Positions 34,701 through 49,700 are shown, counted from the stretch's first letter. The stretch: DNA of 64,000 bases from Antedon mediterranea (GCF_964355755.1 NC_092671.1:2088501-2152500); one strand, 5' to 3'. The notes: generated by a model from the sequence alone, not told the origin. Numbers and translations are program-made.

Positions 34701-37700
34701 TTCATCATCTGAGGTGAGACTTAACTTAAATGCATTTTAAATTGGTGTAAAATTGGATAGCCTATGGTAGGAAAAATATAATATGTTTGCCAATTCTCTG
34801 TATCTAAATTTGTCCAGTATCATTAGCAAATTCCATGATACAGCATCATGTGTGTTGTACATGTAACCAAAACCATCCATGATACAGGCACCACATGGTA
34901 CAGACACAGATGAGGCAGATTTTGCCTAATTCCAGTATTGATTTTTACCATTTTTTCTGGTGTCTGTTTTTTGTAGGATTCAGCTAAGGTGCAAGAAATG
35001 TATGCACAACTTGTTTACAAAGACAAGATGATGATTGATCAAAATAATAAATCACTGGAACTTGAGGCTAAGATAATGGAATTGCAAGAGCATGTAAGAA
35101 ATAAAGATGAAGTTATCCAAAGCAGAGATAAGGTTATCAAGGTAAAATACAAGCAGATACAGTGTTTTTTAGAGATAGAAATATTTAACAAGTTTAGAAC
35201 AGACAGAGGAGACTATCAATAACATCTGCTGAAAAAAAATAATTATATTTTTTGTTTTAGGTCATTAGAGATGAACTAACAACCAAGGAAGAAGTCATCT
35301 CCAATCAGAACTCAATAATGGACAATATGAGGTCAAAGTTTGAAAGTGGGGATGAAAAAATGACATCACTAGTTGATGAGATCAGCGAAAAAGAATCTAA
35401 AATGCGAGAAGAGAAGGAGAAATCAGAAAATGAAAAACAACATCTAGAAGGACGATATAAGCAAAAAATCAGTGAGTTGGAGTCAATGTTAAAATTTCAA
35501 GAGGATAAAATTGGAGCAATAGAACTCGAACATAAAACGCAACTTGAAAATCTTGTGGGAAAATCAGAAAGTGATGCACAAATGGAAATGATTAAATCAA
35601 TAGAACATCGTTTGCAAGAAAAAGAAGAAATACTTTCTGGAAAAATGCAAGTTTTGGAGATGTTGCAGAAGGAAATTACTGAAAAAGATTCAGTAATAGA
35701 AGAAAAAGAATCTTCTTTGAAAAGCATTACTGAAAAACTAGAAGTGATGCATCAGCAATTTCAAGGATTACACGAAGATGCAATGTCAAGGGAAGATAGG
35801 TGGACTCGGGATATGAAAGAATTTGAAGAGAAGTATGAACAAGAAATAAATGAAAAGAACACAGCCATATCAGCATTGCAGACTGCTCTTACTCAGTATG
35901 ATGCAGCTTGTAAACAAGCCAGTACACAGTATACAGCTCTACATCAAACCTATGAAAAGAACCAGTCAGAACTGGATCAAACCAGATCAGATCTGGATCA
36001 ATCTAGAACTGAGTTGGATCAACTCAAGTCAACTCAAGCTGACAACCAGAAAGCAAATAATGAAGAACTGAGTAAGAATGTTGATGAATTACAAGATAGA
36101 ATTTCAAAAATGGAAATTGTTCTTGGTGAAAAAGAAAAGGAGATAGAAGACTACAAGAAGAAAACAGAAATTAAGATGGTCAAAATGAAGGCACAAGCTA
36201 AGGCGAAAATTAAAACCTTAGAGGATGAATTACAAGAGATGAAGAAGGTTAGATTTGATCACAGATTCCATTTCATTCTTCCTGCTGGTAAAGGGTTTCT
36301 TTCCTCAATCACTCATTCTGACATCGTTCCAAACTTTCTGCTTTCAGTTTTTAGCCTTTTCTATGTTCTTATTTACCATTCCAACACGCACAATTGTCTG
36401 GCAGCTGCTTAAAAATAAATTTATATCTCTGTTATATTTTTTGCTTCACAAATTGTCAAGGTATTTTTTTGTTTTCTGTCTGCTTTTTCAAATGATGTTG
36501 TCATTTTGTGATTGTTAAAATCAAAATTTGAAAACTACCCTAATACCAGCTGTGTTTACAATTTGATACTTATGATGAGATTGATTTGACTAACTGACAT
36601 TTAAAAAAGAAATGTTTGTAAACAAACCTACATATTATATGTAACATATTTTGTTTTTAAAATTCCAAGTATTATTAATAGGTATTTTTCAAAGTTATTA
36701 TTTTAGTGATAGTGTATACATCATTAGGATAATATATGTTTTAAACTAACAATCCGTAATAACATAATATTTAATTATAACATTTTTTATACACTATTAA
36801 CTTTTTGCTACTTGTATTTATATTCATGTCATTTGCCTTCTCTTGCTACACCTTTCTGCTTTATAAAACCAAAAAATAGTAATTCTAACATTTTTATATC
36901 CACTGTGTTATACTAATTGCTATTATATGTTAGATATTTTCATTGTAAGGCAAGAATCTACATCATAATTAACTTTTATCACTTGTTGTGCATTTTTAAC
37001 ATCACAACCATGCATAATGAGTAACAGTAATTTTTGTTTACCATATTGAATATTGTATTTAAAAAAAAAACATTAAAACCAATAATATGTAGAGAAATAA
37101 TTATTGTAATAAGGATAATGTTATATATTTTGTTATACTGTAATATTACAGTTAATTTGCAGCATTTTGCAAATAATCACTATTATTGAATATGCATTGA
37201 TTGGTGTGATTTTATAACTGTTTTTTTAAAACTCCAGCTCACACATTTTCTACTTATAATTTTATACACATTTACCATAATAATCCTTCAAAATAATGTC
37301 TTTTTGTAAACAGACTGCATCTTCTGTTGATGATGTGGAGGAATTGAAAATGCAGATCACAGAGCTGGAAGATGAGAAAGGAAACTTACAACTTAAGTTG
37401 GTTGACTTTGAAGAGGTCAAGATTCAATTAGGTAAGTGAGGTCAAAGTTCAATTAGGTAGGTGTGGTCTAAAATTTATTTTACTGGCAATGCGAGTGATA
37501 TTAAATTCTAGAAACTATAGTATAGAGAAAGTAAACAGATTAGACTAAAATAAACAAATCATTTTTACATAATTTTAAATTCAGTAAAAAACATTTTAAC
37601 CTGGAGCTGCGTGTGGTCAAATGAGGTTTTTAAAACCGTATTTGTTATTTTTATTTGGACCTGTTTCTAATAGCAAAAAAATACTGTTCTTTCAAAATAC

Positions 37701-40700
37701 AGTATTTTTAAATATGTATTCGCTTGCTCATTGGAAACAGGCCCAATACAATGCCTTATTAGGGAACATTTTGACTAAATAACATATTAATCACATCATT
37801 ATATGTTATTACTTTGTAGGTAAAGAACTGGAAACTATCAGTCAACTGGAAAAAAATAAGAAAGAACTTTTGGAAGAAAAAGAAGGATTGAAAGAAATGA
37901 TTGGCAGTCACCTCGAAAATGAGCAAAAATTGCTGAGCAACATTGAGGATTTACAAAAACAAGTAGACGAGGTAGGGAAAATGTATGGTGGTGTATGACT
38001 GCAATTCAAACTAAGCCCTACTTTTATATTCAGAGGCCTAAACTCCCTCAACAATTTTCTAGGACCGATAATTATATGTTCTCATAGTATAGAAAATTGT
38101 CCTAGTACCTCTAGTACAATATTGGAAACTTGTTTTTTTAAGGCATTATCCTCTATTTATTCTGTACTTTTGTATGAGGTGCCATTGCAAGAATTTGAGT
38201 AATGAATGATGTAACCAGGGAGTTGTTATTATAACAACTCCCTGATGTAACTGACTCAGTTTAAAATGAAATTGTTTTTCTTGTTTCAGAACCAGGTGAA
38301 CCATGATGCTAAACAGATGGAAATGCAAGAGCAGTTTCGTCGAGATCTTACGCAGGCAAAGGCTGACATTCAGGAGATGACCGACGAAAGGGATGAAGAG
38401 AGAAAATCTCGGGTCAGTGTTGAAAGCAAGCTTGTAGAAGTGAGCGAGATTAAGAAAAATGCTGTTATAAATATGGTTAGATTTAGTCCTCTCTCTCTTC
38501 TTTCTTTTGGTATCCATCTTGGTTTATATAATTGGGTGTGTGTGCTGGGTTGAGTAAAATACAGCATGCATGTTTTGTTTCAAGGTGTTTTGTGTGATCT
38601 GCCTGTTGTCTTGTCACAGCCTAGGATCTTGTGTATCCTCACAGCCTAAGGTCTTGTGTTTCCTCACAGCCTAGGGTATTGTGTTTCCTCACAGCCTAGG
38701 GTATTGTGTATCTTCACAGCCTAGGATCTTGTGTATCTTCACAGCCTAGGGTCTTGTGTTTCCTCACAGCCTAGGGTCTTGTGTCTCCTCACAGCCTAGG
38801 GTCTTGTCCTCCTCACAGCCTAGGGTCTTGTGTCTCCTCACAGCCTAGGGTCTTGTGTCTCCTCACAGCCTAGGGTCTTGTGTTTCCCCACAGCCTAGGC
38901 TCTTGTGTATCCCCACATCCTAGGGTCTTGTGTTTCCTCACAGCCTAGGATGTTCTGTATCCTCACTACCTGTTGGTATAGGCTTGTGTATGTTTTTGAT
39001 TTCCTGTGGTAAATTTAAATGTATAGAAAATATGATTTTTCGCTTACAGTATATATCCTAGAAGTACAGTAGAACTTGTGTCCCTTTATAGATATAGGGG
39101 AAGGCCATAATTGCCTCTTATCATTTCATCGGAAAATGAGGGGTCCTGCTGTAATTTCAACCTGTGTTAAACTGTAGATCCCAGTTTATTGCTTGTTTCC
39201 TATTTGAATTGCATGACTTGTTTTTGTGAATACTATGATTATGTAACATATGTACTATGTAGAAGTCGGGTATGAGCACAAAGGTCATTGACCCTGAGTA
39301 TTTTGAACTAATTTGTTAAAGCAAATAATGCTACTTTCTCACCCCTAAGGATGATCAAAGTATATTGATCAAAACGTTGAGAAACTCTTCTTTTCAGAAC
39401 TATACAATCACATGGTATACCGAAAACTTGATATCAACATAATGCCACTATAGGTTTTAATTTTTTTATTATTATAAGTAACTATATTTAAAAACTAATG
39501 TGTGTAAGACTGTGTCAGAGGTCACTATCAACTTTCCTTTAGTTTTTTATACTATATAATATTTCTTTAACAAACTAAGTAACAGGTTAATTAATACTTT
39601 AATTATGGTTTTAATAGTGCATGTATTTATTATTTTTGTCTACACTATCAAACTTTATATGACAAACAAATATGATGTGCATAGTTTTTTTTGTCAAACT
39701 AATTTGATAGTGTAGACAGAGCTTAAAACAAATTATCAACAACAACACATTTTGTTTAGCAGTGTTTTGTTTCTTTTTTTATATTCGCTGTGTCTGAATG
39801 CAACTATCTATTTTATTGTTTTTCTAGGCTTCTCAAGATAAAACAATAGAATCTTTAAAAGAATTACTTGAACAGGAGCAAATTAGTTTGAAAACAACTG
39901 AAGGTGAAAGGAAACAGCTACAAGAGGACAAGGTGAGCTTGGAAATAAGGATGGTTCAACTGGAAGAAGAGAAAGAAAGTAAGTAATTATGTAGAGAATT
40001 TACAATACAGTCAACTATTCTAAAACTCAACATTCTTTATTTCTAAATGTATTTAGTAAAATAGAATTATGTAGAAAGTGTATGTTATTCATTCATACAT
40101 TAATTTCCTTTATTTCGGATGGTACATCCATATACAAAATATACAATATAAAGAGTGCTAAATTTCAACCAGGAAATTGACATCTTACACAACACAACCT
40201 ATAAATTTGCACCAGTCCTGATCATGTTATTCAGCAGTTGGTTTGTTGTTTGTTTTATTTGATTGCCACAATTAATACATAATATATTTCTTTATAAATA
40301 ATTAGTTAAGTATAAATGTGGATGGTGGTCAAAATAAGTCTAAGAAAATAGACTTTAAGCAGAGACCACCATTAACAAAATAGAAAAAAATTAGGCCTAC
40401 ATTGAGGTTATAGTAAAATAATTCATTCAAGTAAATAAAATAAAAGGTAGAGTGGTTTATAACACAAATCTTCTTTGGTGGCTGTACATGTCATATATCA
40501 GATGAGCAGTGGAGATACAATGTTTTTAAACAGGCCAATCAGACCCCAACACTCCAAATTTAGGAAAGTTATACTATATAGGGTGACAATTTCTTTTGGG
40601 TTTTTTTTTGGCATCCATTTGCAAATTGTACATGATGTGGTCTGTACATTTATTTACCACCTTTTGTTGTCACATCCCATCTATGCATTCAAGAGGCTGT

Positions 40701-43700
40701 ACTTTAAAGTGTACCTTACCTACATTTACATTAGTTTACATTGTCAGAACAAAAAATGTTTTTAGTCAATACTTCAAAATATTACTTGAAATCTGTTTCA
40801 ATCTTTTAAATCTAGATTTAAATTCTGCTAAAACAAAACTAGAAGAGGAGGTTGTCAGACTAAATAATGAGAATAAAGAACAACACAGCCAACATGAAGA
40901 AGAAATCAACACACTCAAGAAGGACATGGAGAGCGAACATATGCCTATCGTGGTCATAGAGGATGAGTGCAAGTTACTACAACAGAAAATAAATGAATTG
41001 GAAGAAATAAAAAGAGGTTTGAGTTCAAAGGTTACTGACCTAGAGGAAGGAAAATCGATCCTAGAGACAAAGATTTATGAACTTCAAGTTACTCAAAAGG
41101 TATAGTCAATTTTACATGTTCATGCCAGTGCTCTCTGTTAGTCTGTCATCGTTTAATATTAGTGTGAAGATTCATACCGTATATTTCGGTGTATAAGTCG
41201 CACCTGTGTATAAGACGCACCCCCTCACTGAGAGTAAAATATCGCTATTTTTTATATCGTTGATGTATAAGACGCACCTTATATTTCATAAAAACAATTT
41301 TTTTTAAAATTGTAATCAATATTATTGTAATAATAATTTTGTTATATCTACAACGGCGTCTTTTATTTAGGTTTTTCTTACCTAGGCTCGGCCGCGCCCA
41401 GCCTCAACAAGTTCTTTCTAACTTGTTATTCATGAGTTTCGCACCTGCAACATCGAGTGCATGACCGTGTGTGTAACACGTACGTACGTGTGTGTGGGCT
41501 AGCCTCGATCGATCATTTCGAAAGGGCGCACGTTTTCACGGACAATCGTATTCGATTAGTATCTATGTATCCGAGAAGTGTGTACGCTAGGTCCATGCTA
41601 TAATCACCTGGAGAATATACTTGTCGAATACCGTACACCATGTGGCCGCCCAAGAAGGGCTTGCAATCGTAAACGTTTAAAAATGAAGTTTTATTGGAGC
41701 GCGTAAAACAGCAGCTCCATAATGAACAAATCTTTTCATCATATTTAGTATAACATCATGCTAAAATGCCTTGAAAACTAGGCAGAAGCAGGTTGCCGTT
41801 ACGTTAGTATAATGTAGCTAGGCCTAGCTTACTCAGGCCTAGCAAATGAGGTGACGATATGTACAATCTGTGTGGTGAGGCATTTATGTTTGGTGTATAA
41901 GATGCACCCTTAATTTAGAGGTCAAATTTGCGTGTCAAAAGTGCGACTTATACACCGAAATATACGGTATGTGTTGGTGTATATAAAATTAGGAGTTAAA
42001 CTCTTAATAAAAGAAGAAAATGTTTTGTCTAACAGCTGTAGACATCATCGTTAATTCATTCCTTTAGCATTGTGCTTTTTATGTAACTTCTTATTTACCT
42101 CCGCCAAGGAGGTTTGTGTAATCGGTAGCGTGTGTTTGTTTGTTTGTTAACAAGATTACTCAAAAAGTAATTACAAGATCTTTACCAAAATGTGGTCAAG
42201 GACCATTCCATTAAATTGGGACCATGGTCCCAATTCTGGACCACTTTTTTGTATACTTTTCAGACCTGCTAGTGTTAAAAGATAGGACAGAATTTTTCAA
42301 AAGCTGGCAGGCAGTCTTAAAGTAACAAGTAAACTGAAATTGCATTTTCTCGAGAAATACTTGTCCAAAAAACTTCATTTTTGTACAAGAGGCAAGAGTT
42401 ATAATTTGTGATTTGTAATTTTGAAACATAATTTGATTTTATTTGCACGTTTTTAGAGGTTGATGATAGTTTAAAAAACCTATTTCTTTTCAAATTTACT
42501 TGTTTGATTTTCGCGTTGCTGTTCTATTGTTAGTCAACTGAAGCTATTGTTAATTGAAAGGCTTGTTACATAAACATTACACCAAACTCGCATACACATG
42601 CTTGTAGTGAAATTAGCCTAAATCACAAACAGCATTAAGACACACACAAATATATATATTTTTTTTACTGGGGAAATCTTATGTAGGAGAATTTTACAAT
42701 AGGTGGAGGTATGCACTCTCGGAGTGGCTTTCTAGTTCTAATATGTAAACTGATTTTATCCTATAGGAAGTGAGCAAAGGTCACTTACAATTGTCTGTAA
42801 GTAACATGGAAGAAATAACCAGACTAAATAAATCCAATGCACAGTTACAATCTCAACTTGAAAGTTTGACAGTGTCCAAAGAAAGTCTAAATAAAGAACT
42901 TCAAAATCAGGTATATTTTTCATATAAATTCAATACATTGATTTAATTTAAGATTAATTTAATTTAAGATTGTACTAATACCTAAAGAAGAGTTTTTATT
43001 GATGTTGACTTAGGCTCTGTCCACACTATCAAACTGACAAAAAATGTGATGTGCTCATGTACAGTATGACATCATATTACTACCTTATTTGCGAACATTA
43101 CCATTTTTTGTCAAACTAGTTTGAAAGTGTAGACAGAGCTTTAGTTAAGTTAATAATAATAATGTGTTCATCAGTTTGTTATAAGTCTTTTCAATACATG
43201 AAAACATGAATATATATACGCTACATTTTATATTCTATAGTGTTTTTAATTAAAATCTTTAATTCAATTTTTGCATGCAGGTAGTTCAACTTCAAGCAGA
43301 GATTGACTCAACTAATACACAGTTAAAGCACACAGTTGATAAACTTGACAAAGCGGTTGAAGACTATGAAAACAAAGTGTCAACTATGACTAGAAAGGTG
43401 GAAGCTAGTAATCATGAAATTGAACTTTTAAATGACAAAGTGAAACAAACTGTGGAGAACTTAGAAGAAGTTACGGAAAGATTGAACTTAAAAGAAGAAG
43501 AATTAGTAGATACTGTATCCAAGTTGCACATGAAGGAGACTGAACTTGCAGAAAGCCAGGCAAAGCTGATCGATTTGACTGATAAACTTAATCAGGTTAC
43601 AATAGAATCACAAAGAAATGAAACAAATTTAGAGTTACTTCAAATGGATATTGAACAAGCAAATTCTCAAGTTGAAAATCAGAAGTCTATATTTCTTTTA

Positions 43701-46700
43701 GAGAAACAAGAACTTAAAGGAATCCAGAACAACTTAGAAAAGGATATACGTGAACTTAAACAAGATTGCGTAGAAAAAGATGACTTGATTTCAACACTGT
43801 CAAGTAATGTGACTGAACATTTACAAGAATTAAACAAAATGAAAGATCTACTTAATGAGAGAAATCATTCAATAACATCTCTGGAAAACGCAGTCAGCAA
43901 AGCTGAACGAGAACTGGAAGTTATAAAAGATGGTCAAAGTTCAGAAGGAAGAAGAACAGAATCCAAAGTAACATCACTTTTGGAGCAAATTTCTGACCTT
44001 GAAACTGAAATCGCAAGTAACCAAAAGACGATATCAGATTTTCAAAATCAACTTGATAGTTTAAATTTGCAATTGGAACAAACAAAATCTGAACTTGATC
44101 TTAAAAGCAATGAGATGGAAAACACAGTGATAAAATTTACCAAACAACTTGAGGAAAAAGATCAACAGAACTCATCTCTGCAAGAACAATTGATAACAAC
44201 ATTAAAACAGGTACAAGAAAATGAAAGTTCTTATCAAGAACAACGTAAATTAGACAAAGACAATTTTAATGAAGTTCAAGCTACGTTGAACACTAAACTT
44301 GCAGATTTAGAAGAAGCACAGCAGAAAAAGATTGCTGAATTTAAAAATGAACTAAAGGAAAAATCATCTGCAATTGATGCTGCTAGTAAACAACTACAAA
44401 AAATGAAAGAAAATGTTAAACAGAAGCTAAAATCTACAAAGAAAGAGTTGAATGAGGTAAAAGCTGAATTGAAACAAGAAAGAGAAACTATGAGCCAAAA
44501 GGAACAGGAGAACACGGAGGAAAAAGAAAGACTGTCCAAGACACTTGAGAACTTAGAAACTGAATTAAAAACTAAAGAAGATCGATTAGTAAAACAAGAA
44601 CAAGAAATTCAAGGCCAGGAAGCTTCAGCATGTGATATAACAAACAAACATCAGTTGGCAATTGAAGAAGAAAGAAAACAACTTAAAATGTTACAAATGG
44701 AAAAGGAACAAGTGGAGAAAAATCTACAAGATCAGATCAGAAGATTAGATGAATTAGAAAATCAGAATCAATCGTTATCTCAAGAACTTACTAATGCACA
44801 AGAACAATTGAAAATAGTACAAGCTAATGCTGATGAACTATTGCAAAAAGTTGACAAATTACAGGTTGAAAAGGAGCATTGTGATAGCAATGCTAGGACC
44901 GAGAAAGAAAGACATGAAGAATCTATGCAGGAAGAATCGGCCAAATTTAATCAATTACAAGAGCAGTATAACAGTTTAACTCAAATTGAAAAAGAAAGAG
45001 AACAGTCTATTGGTTCAACAGTCCAAGAAAATCAATCTTTAAAGTCATCATTAGTGAAACTAGAAAACAATTGTTCTGAAATTACAGAAAGGTTTAAAGA
45101 ATTACAAGAAAAACATCACAATATGATGTTGGGTGATGATGAAAGAAGCAATTCATTACAGTCAGCCAATCAGGAAATAAGTTCTCTTACAGAATCACTT
45201 AACATTACTGAAGAATCTCACAAAGAAAATGTTGATGCACTTAATAAACAGATTCAAAAGTTTGAAGAAGAGACCGCAAACTTACAAGATGCGCTGAAGC
45301 AAAAAACAGAATCATTCAATGTACTAAATGAAGAGTATTCCAAATTAATGAGTATAACCTCAAATGAAAAAGAGGAACTGCAAGAAAGAAACAACATTGC
45401 TGAAGAGAAATTAAAACATCTTGAAGACAGTCTAACTGAAAAAACAGACATGCTCCACCAGGTTACGCAGAAGATTGTAGACAATGAAAAAGCTTACCAC
45501 GAGGAACTCAATCAGTTACAAAGACAAATAGATCTGGTCTCAACAGAGAAGGACAAAGTATCATCAGAAATTGTTGAGTATGAAGCACAAATTAAAGAAT
45601 ACAAATCACAACTCGCTGTAAGTGCAGACAACTTTAGCGCTGAAATATCATCTTTGAAGGAAAGTATAGAGATGTATAAAGAAGAGATTCAGAGGATTCA
45701 GGAAGAATTCAATAAAAAGGAAGCTGAAGTAAAAGAATTAAATGAAACTTATAATTCTGAAAGCCAACAATTACAAATGAAGCTGCGTCATCTTGAAGAA
45801 GAGCACCAACGTGAAACATCCAAAATAGAGACTCTTGAAAAACAGACAAGTAGTCAAGAATCAGAGATTGCTAGTCAACTCTCAGCCCTTAATGAAGCAT
45901 TTGAGAGATCAATGGAAAAAGTGCAGGATCTGGAAAGTCAGCTGAGAAGTAAAGAAAATGATATAACAAAACTAGATCTTGTTTTGAAGGAACAAAGAAG
46001 CAGTTATGAAGACCAGTGTAGTAAATTACAAGAAAATATTTCTAAGATCAGTGCAGAATTAATTGAGAAAAGTGAAAAGTCTAGACATGAGAAGGAAGAA
46101 ATTGAAAGTAAATTAAATTTGCATATTCAAGAGTTAACTGAAAAACTTGAAAATAGTGAAGAATCAATTCAGAAATTAGAATCAGAATTACAAAATACAA
46201 CTTCCAAAATGTCTTCCATGAACAGTAGTTTAGTAGCTTATTCTGAACGAATTCCCGAGTTAGAAAATGAATTACAAAATAGATCTTTGCAATTAGAAGA
46301 TCTTGAAGCTAAACTTACTGGACAAAATGTTCAATTTGATGAGTTAAATCAAAGTGTTTCTGAAAAAGACGTCTTGATCTCCACTTTAGAAAAAAAATTA
46401 GACGAAATTCAAACAGAGACAGATGGCTCAAAGCTAGAGAAGGACGATGAACTTGAAAAAACACAAGAGCAATTTAAGAAAGAGAAAACAAAATTACAAG
46501 AAGAATTACAAGGACTAAAAATTAAGTATGGTAAACTTTTAACAAAAGCAAAGGATGTTAAATCACAACTGGAAGGAGGTAAACAAGATATTAGTTCTTT
46601 AACCATAGAAAAAGAAAACCTGCAGAAATCATTAGGAGAAAAACAGGAGATATTGGAGAACCAAGCAACTATGTTGGATAGCCTGAACTCTAGACTTTCT

Positions 46701-49700
46701 GAGGTACTACAGCAAAAAGAAGAGCGAGAATCCACAGTTAATGAACACGCCAAAAAGCTGCACGAATTGGAGAATCAGCTTGAAGGCATGAATTCCAAAC
46801 TGGAAGAAGAAATAAATAAAAATGAAGAACTTAATTTACAATTAGTTTCCCTTAGAAAACGAGCTGAAGATTTGCAATATGTTGAAGAGGAGTTTAATTC
46901 TCTGAAGTCCAGCACACGGACCATTGTTGCTGAAAAGGAGAAAGATATTGCACAGTTAGAGCAGGTTAGAGATTCACTTAAGCAAACTGAAGACCGCTGT
47001 GCCAATCTGGAAAAGGAGAACCAAAGTCTGTGTGACCAGTTAGAAGAACTGAAAGTAAATTTAGAAAAACTTAAAGAAACTAATATTGATGATGGAAATA
47101 ATATAAGATTACTTACAAAACAACAAGAAAATATGACAGAGGAGTTAAATGAAGAAAGAAATGCTAGAGATGTTATTCAAAAGCAGAATGAAAAGCTGAA
47201 AGCCCGGTTGATGAAAACGGACGAAACCTACAAGGCAGTAACAAAACAGTTAGAAGATTTGAAAAAGAAGAAGGAAGAGTTAAGTGAGACTGTTATACGT
47301 AAGCATGAAGATGTTTTTGAACAAAAAATTGGGAATATGAAGATTGAATTCGAAAGTCTTAGACAATCACATGACCAAAGTTTTGAAGAAAAAAACTCTC
47401 TTACAAAAGATCTCCAGAATGAAAGAGCAAAATATGATGCATTAAATACTGAACTGACTGAGTTACAAGACAATTACAAACAAGCACTTTCTACTGTTGA
47501 TGAAAATGAAAAAGATATTTCTATGCTGAAAAAACATCTAAAAACCGCTAAAGAAAAGATAATGCAACTAAAAAATGAAAAATCTGCAGATAGTGATGCT
47601 GCAGCTGCTGTAGAGGTCCAGAATAAAGAGCTGCAAAGTACAATAGAAGCTGCAACTAAGAAAGCTAAAGAGCTACAACTGATGAACCAGCAAATCTCAA
47701 AAGATTTAACAACTGTTAGAGATGAGAATGCTCAGGTACAAGAAGAAGTTGGCAATCTTAAAGTCAAGTTAGACAAAATGAGAATCTTAAAAGAAGAAGA
47801 AATTACCCAACTGCAAGAAGAATTGGATGAAACACAAAATGATTGGCAAGCAAAATATAATGAAGATATAAAGAAATCGAAAGATGAATGTGAAACAATG
47901 AAGACTGAATGTAGCAATGTGTTGGAGGAAAATTCTAAGTTGATGTCTGAAAATGATAAAATGAAATGGGACCACGATGAAACACAAGCTGAATTTGAAC
48001 TTTTGCAGGAAGATCATAATAAATCATTGTTAGAAATTGAAAGCTTGACAACACAACAATCAGAGCTTAAAGATGATAGTTCCATCCTCCGACAAGAAAA
48101 AGACAAGCTAATAGAAGAATTAGAAAAATGCAAACATGAACTTGGGAATGTTTCAACTCTGTTAGATGATGTGAACGCTCAAAAACATACTATTGACACA
48201 GAAAATGCAAATCTTGTTCTTGAAGTTGAAAAGCTTAGAGAAATAGCAAAACATGAAGAAGAACTTAGAGAAGAGGTTGATACATTAAAATCAGGATTAA
48301 AGTCAACGAAAGAAAAACTTGATATAAGCTTTGATAATAATCAGAAATTGACTTTAAACCAAAGTGGCATTGACTTGGAACGTTCTAAAGCTAAAGCAAC
48401 AGAAAAAGAAATTTTAGAAGAAATGCGAATGATCTCCACCGAGAAACAGCAGTTGAAATCAAGTGTTGAAACCCAGAACACTCAACTTGCTCAGTTGGCA
48501 GAACAGTTAAAACAAGTTCAGTTAACTGCTGATTATTATCAAGCAAGAAATGAGGAACTGACTGATGAAGTGGAAGAAATGAAAGAGACAATGCAAGAAA
48601 TGACAAATGAAAAGACAAAGAAAATGAGCTCTCCAGTAGCCATCATCCCAGAGATGCCACCAAGTTCGGACGTTGAAAGAGAAAAACTTCAAGGGTCTTA
48701 TGATGAAAGTCGTCAACAGCTTCAAAGTGTATTAGAAGAACGTGACCTGTTGACACGCAGTCTTCATTTACGTGAGCAAAGGTCAGTTAGTAACATTTTG
48801 TTTCATAGATGGCAATTTATATTCACTCTAGAATCTGTATTTTCTATAAAAAAAAAACAATGAAAGCCTATTTGATAACTGCAAGAAAATCAGAAAGAGT
48901 AGTACTGGAAAGTCAACACATGACACAAAGGAATCTTAAATAACTGACACATTTTTTTTTATAGGAACCAGGAGTTAACTGCTCAAATCGGGTCTGTGGT
49001 AGAAGAACGCAATAATCTTTCAGTACAACTGCACAATATTCATCGGACATTACGGGACACTGATAATCGATACAAGGAATTAGCTTACAGACATAATGCC
49101 TTAGAACAAAAGTTTGCTAGCGGCCAGGTCTCTCAACCAAAGGTATTTTTTTATAATATTAATTTGTCTTATGTTTCTTTGTTCTATTCTAATCCATTTA
49201 GGCTTTGTATGGCTACTAAGCCTAAGTCTACTAAGAACAGAGCGCCTAACAATATTAAAACTATTTTATAAAAATAAAAGTCTTAAGATTATGTTTAATC
49301 TAATTCGAAAACATTTTCATATGCAGTTTAATATATTCAGTTGTTTGTCACGAACATTATTATGTTGCATATTTTTATTTTATAGATTGTTGAAGAACCA
49401 ATAGTAGTTCCACATACAGCAGAAGTTCAATGGTCAGCCCCTCCTACAAAACAAGAGGACCAATCACATGACTTGTTACAGACTGACTTAATTAATCTCA
49501 CTAAAAGGTACAGTATTGTGTTGAATGTGCTACATAATGTAGAAGTATATGCACATTGTTGAACATTGCATAGTTATTTTTTTTTTTACATCATAGACTA
49601 AAAGAAAAAATTATATGATACACCTTAAAATTAATATATGAACATTAATGTGTTATTTTAAACATTTACATGTAAAGTTTGTGTTAAGTTATTTGTTTAT

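Noticed and set aside
36248-36412. C-terminal extension of the giantin exon beyond 36247
   Set aside because: The coding pattern stops at the GTTAGA donor; the rest of the open frame is intron read-through.
40596-40815. N-terminal extension of the ORF that covers the giantin exon at 40816
   Set aside because: The segment before the ATCTAG acceptor is intron: its composition is unlike the coiled coil, and phase to the previous exon requires starting at 40816.
44276-48725. Antisense open frames within the giantin large exon
   Set aside because: They are reverse-strand shadows of a Glu/Lys-rich coiled coil and have Ser/Phe/Cys-rich composition without domains.
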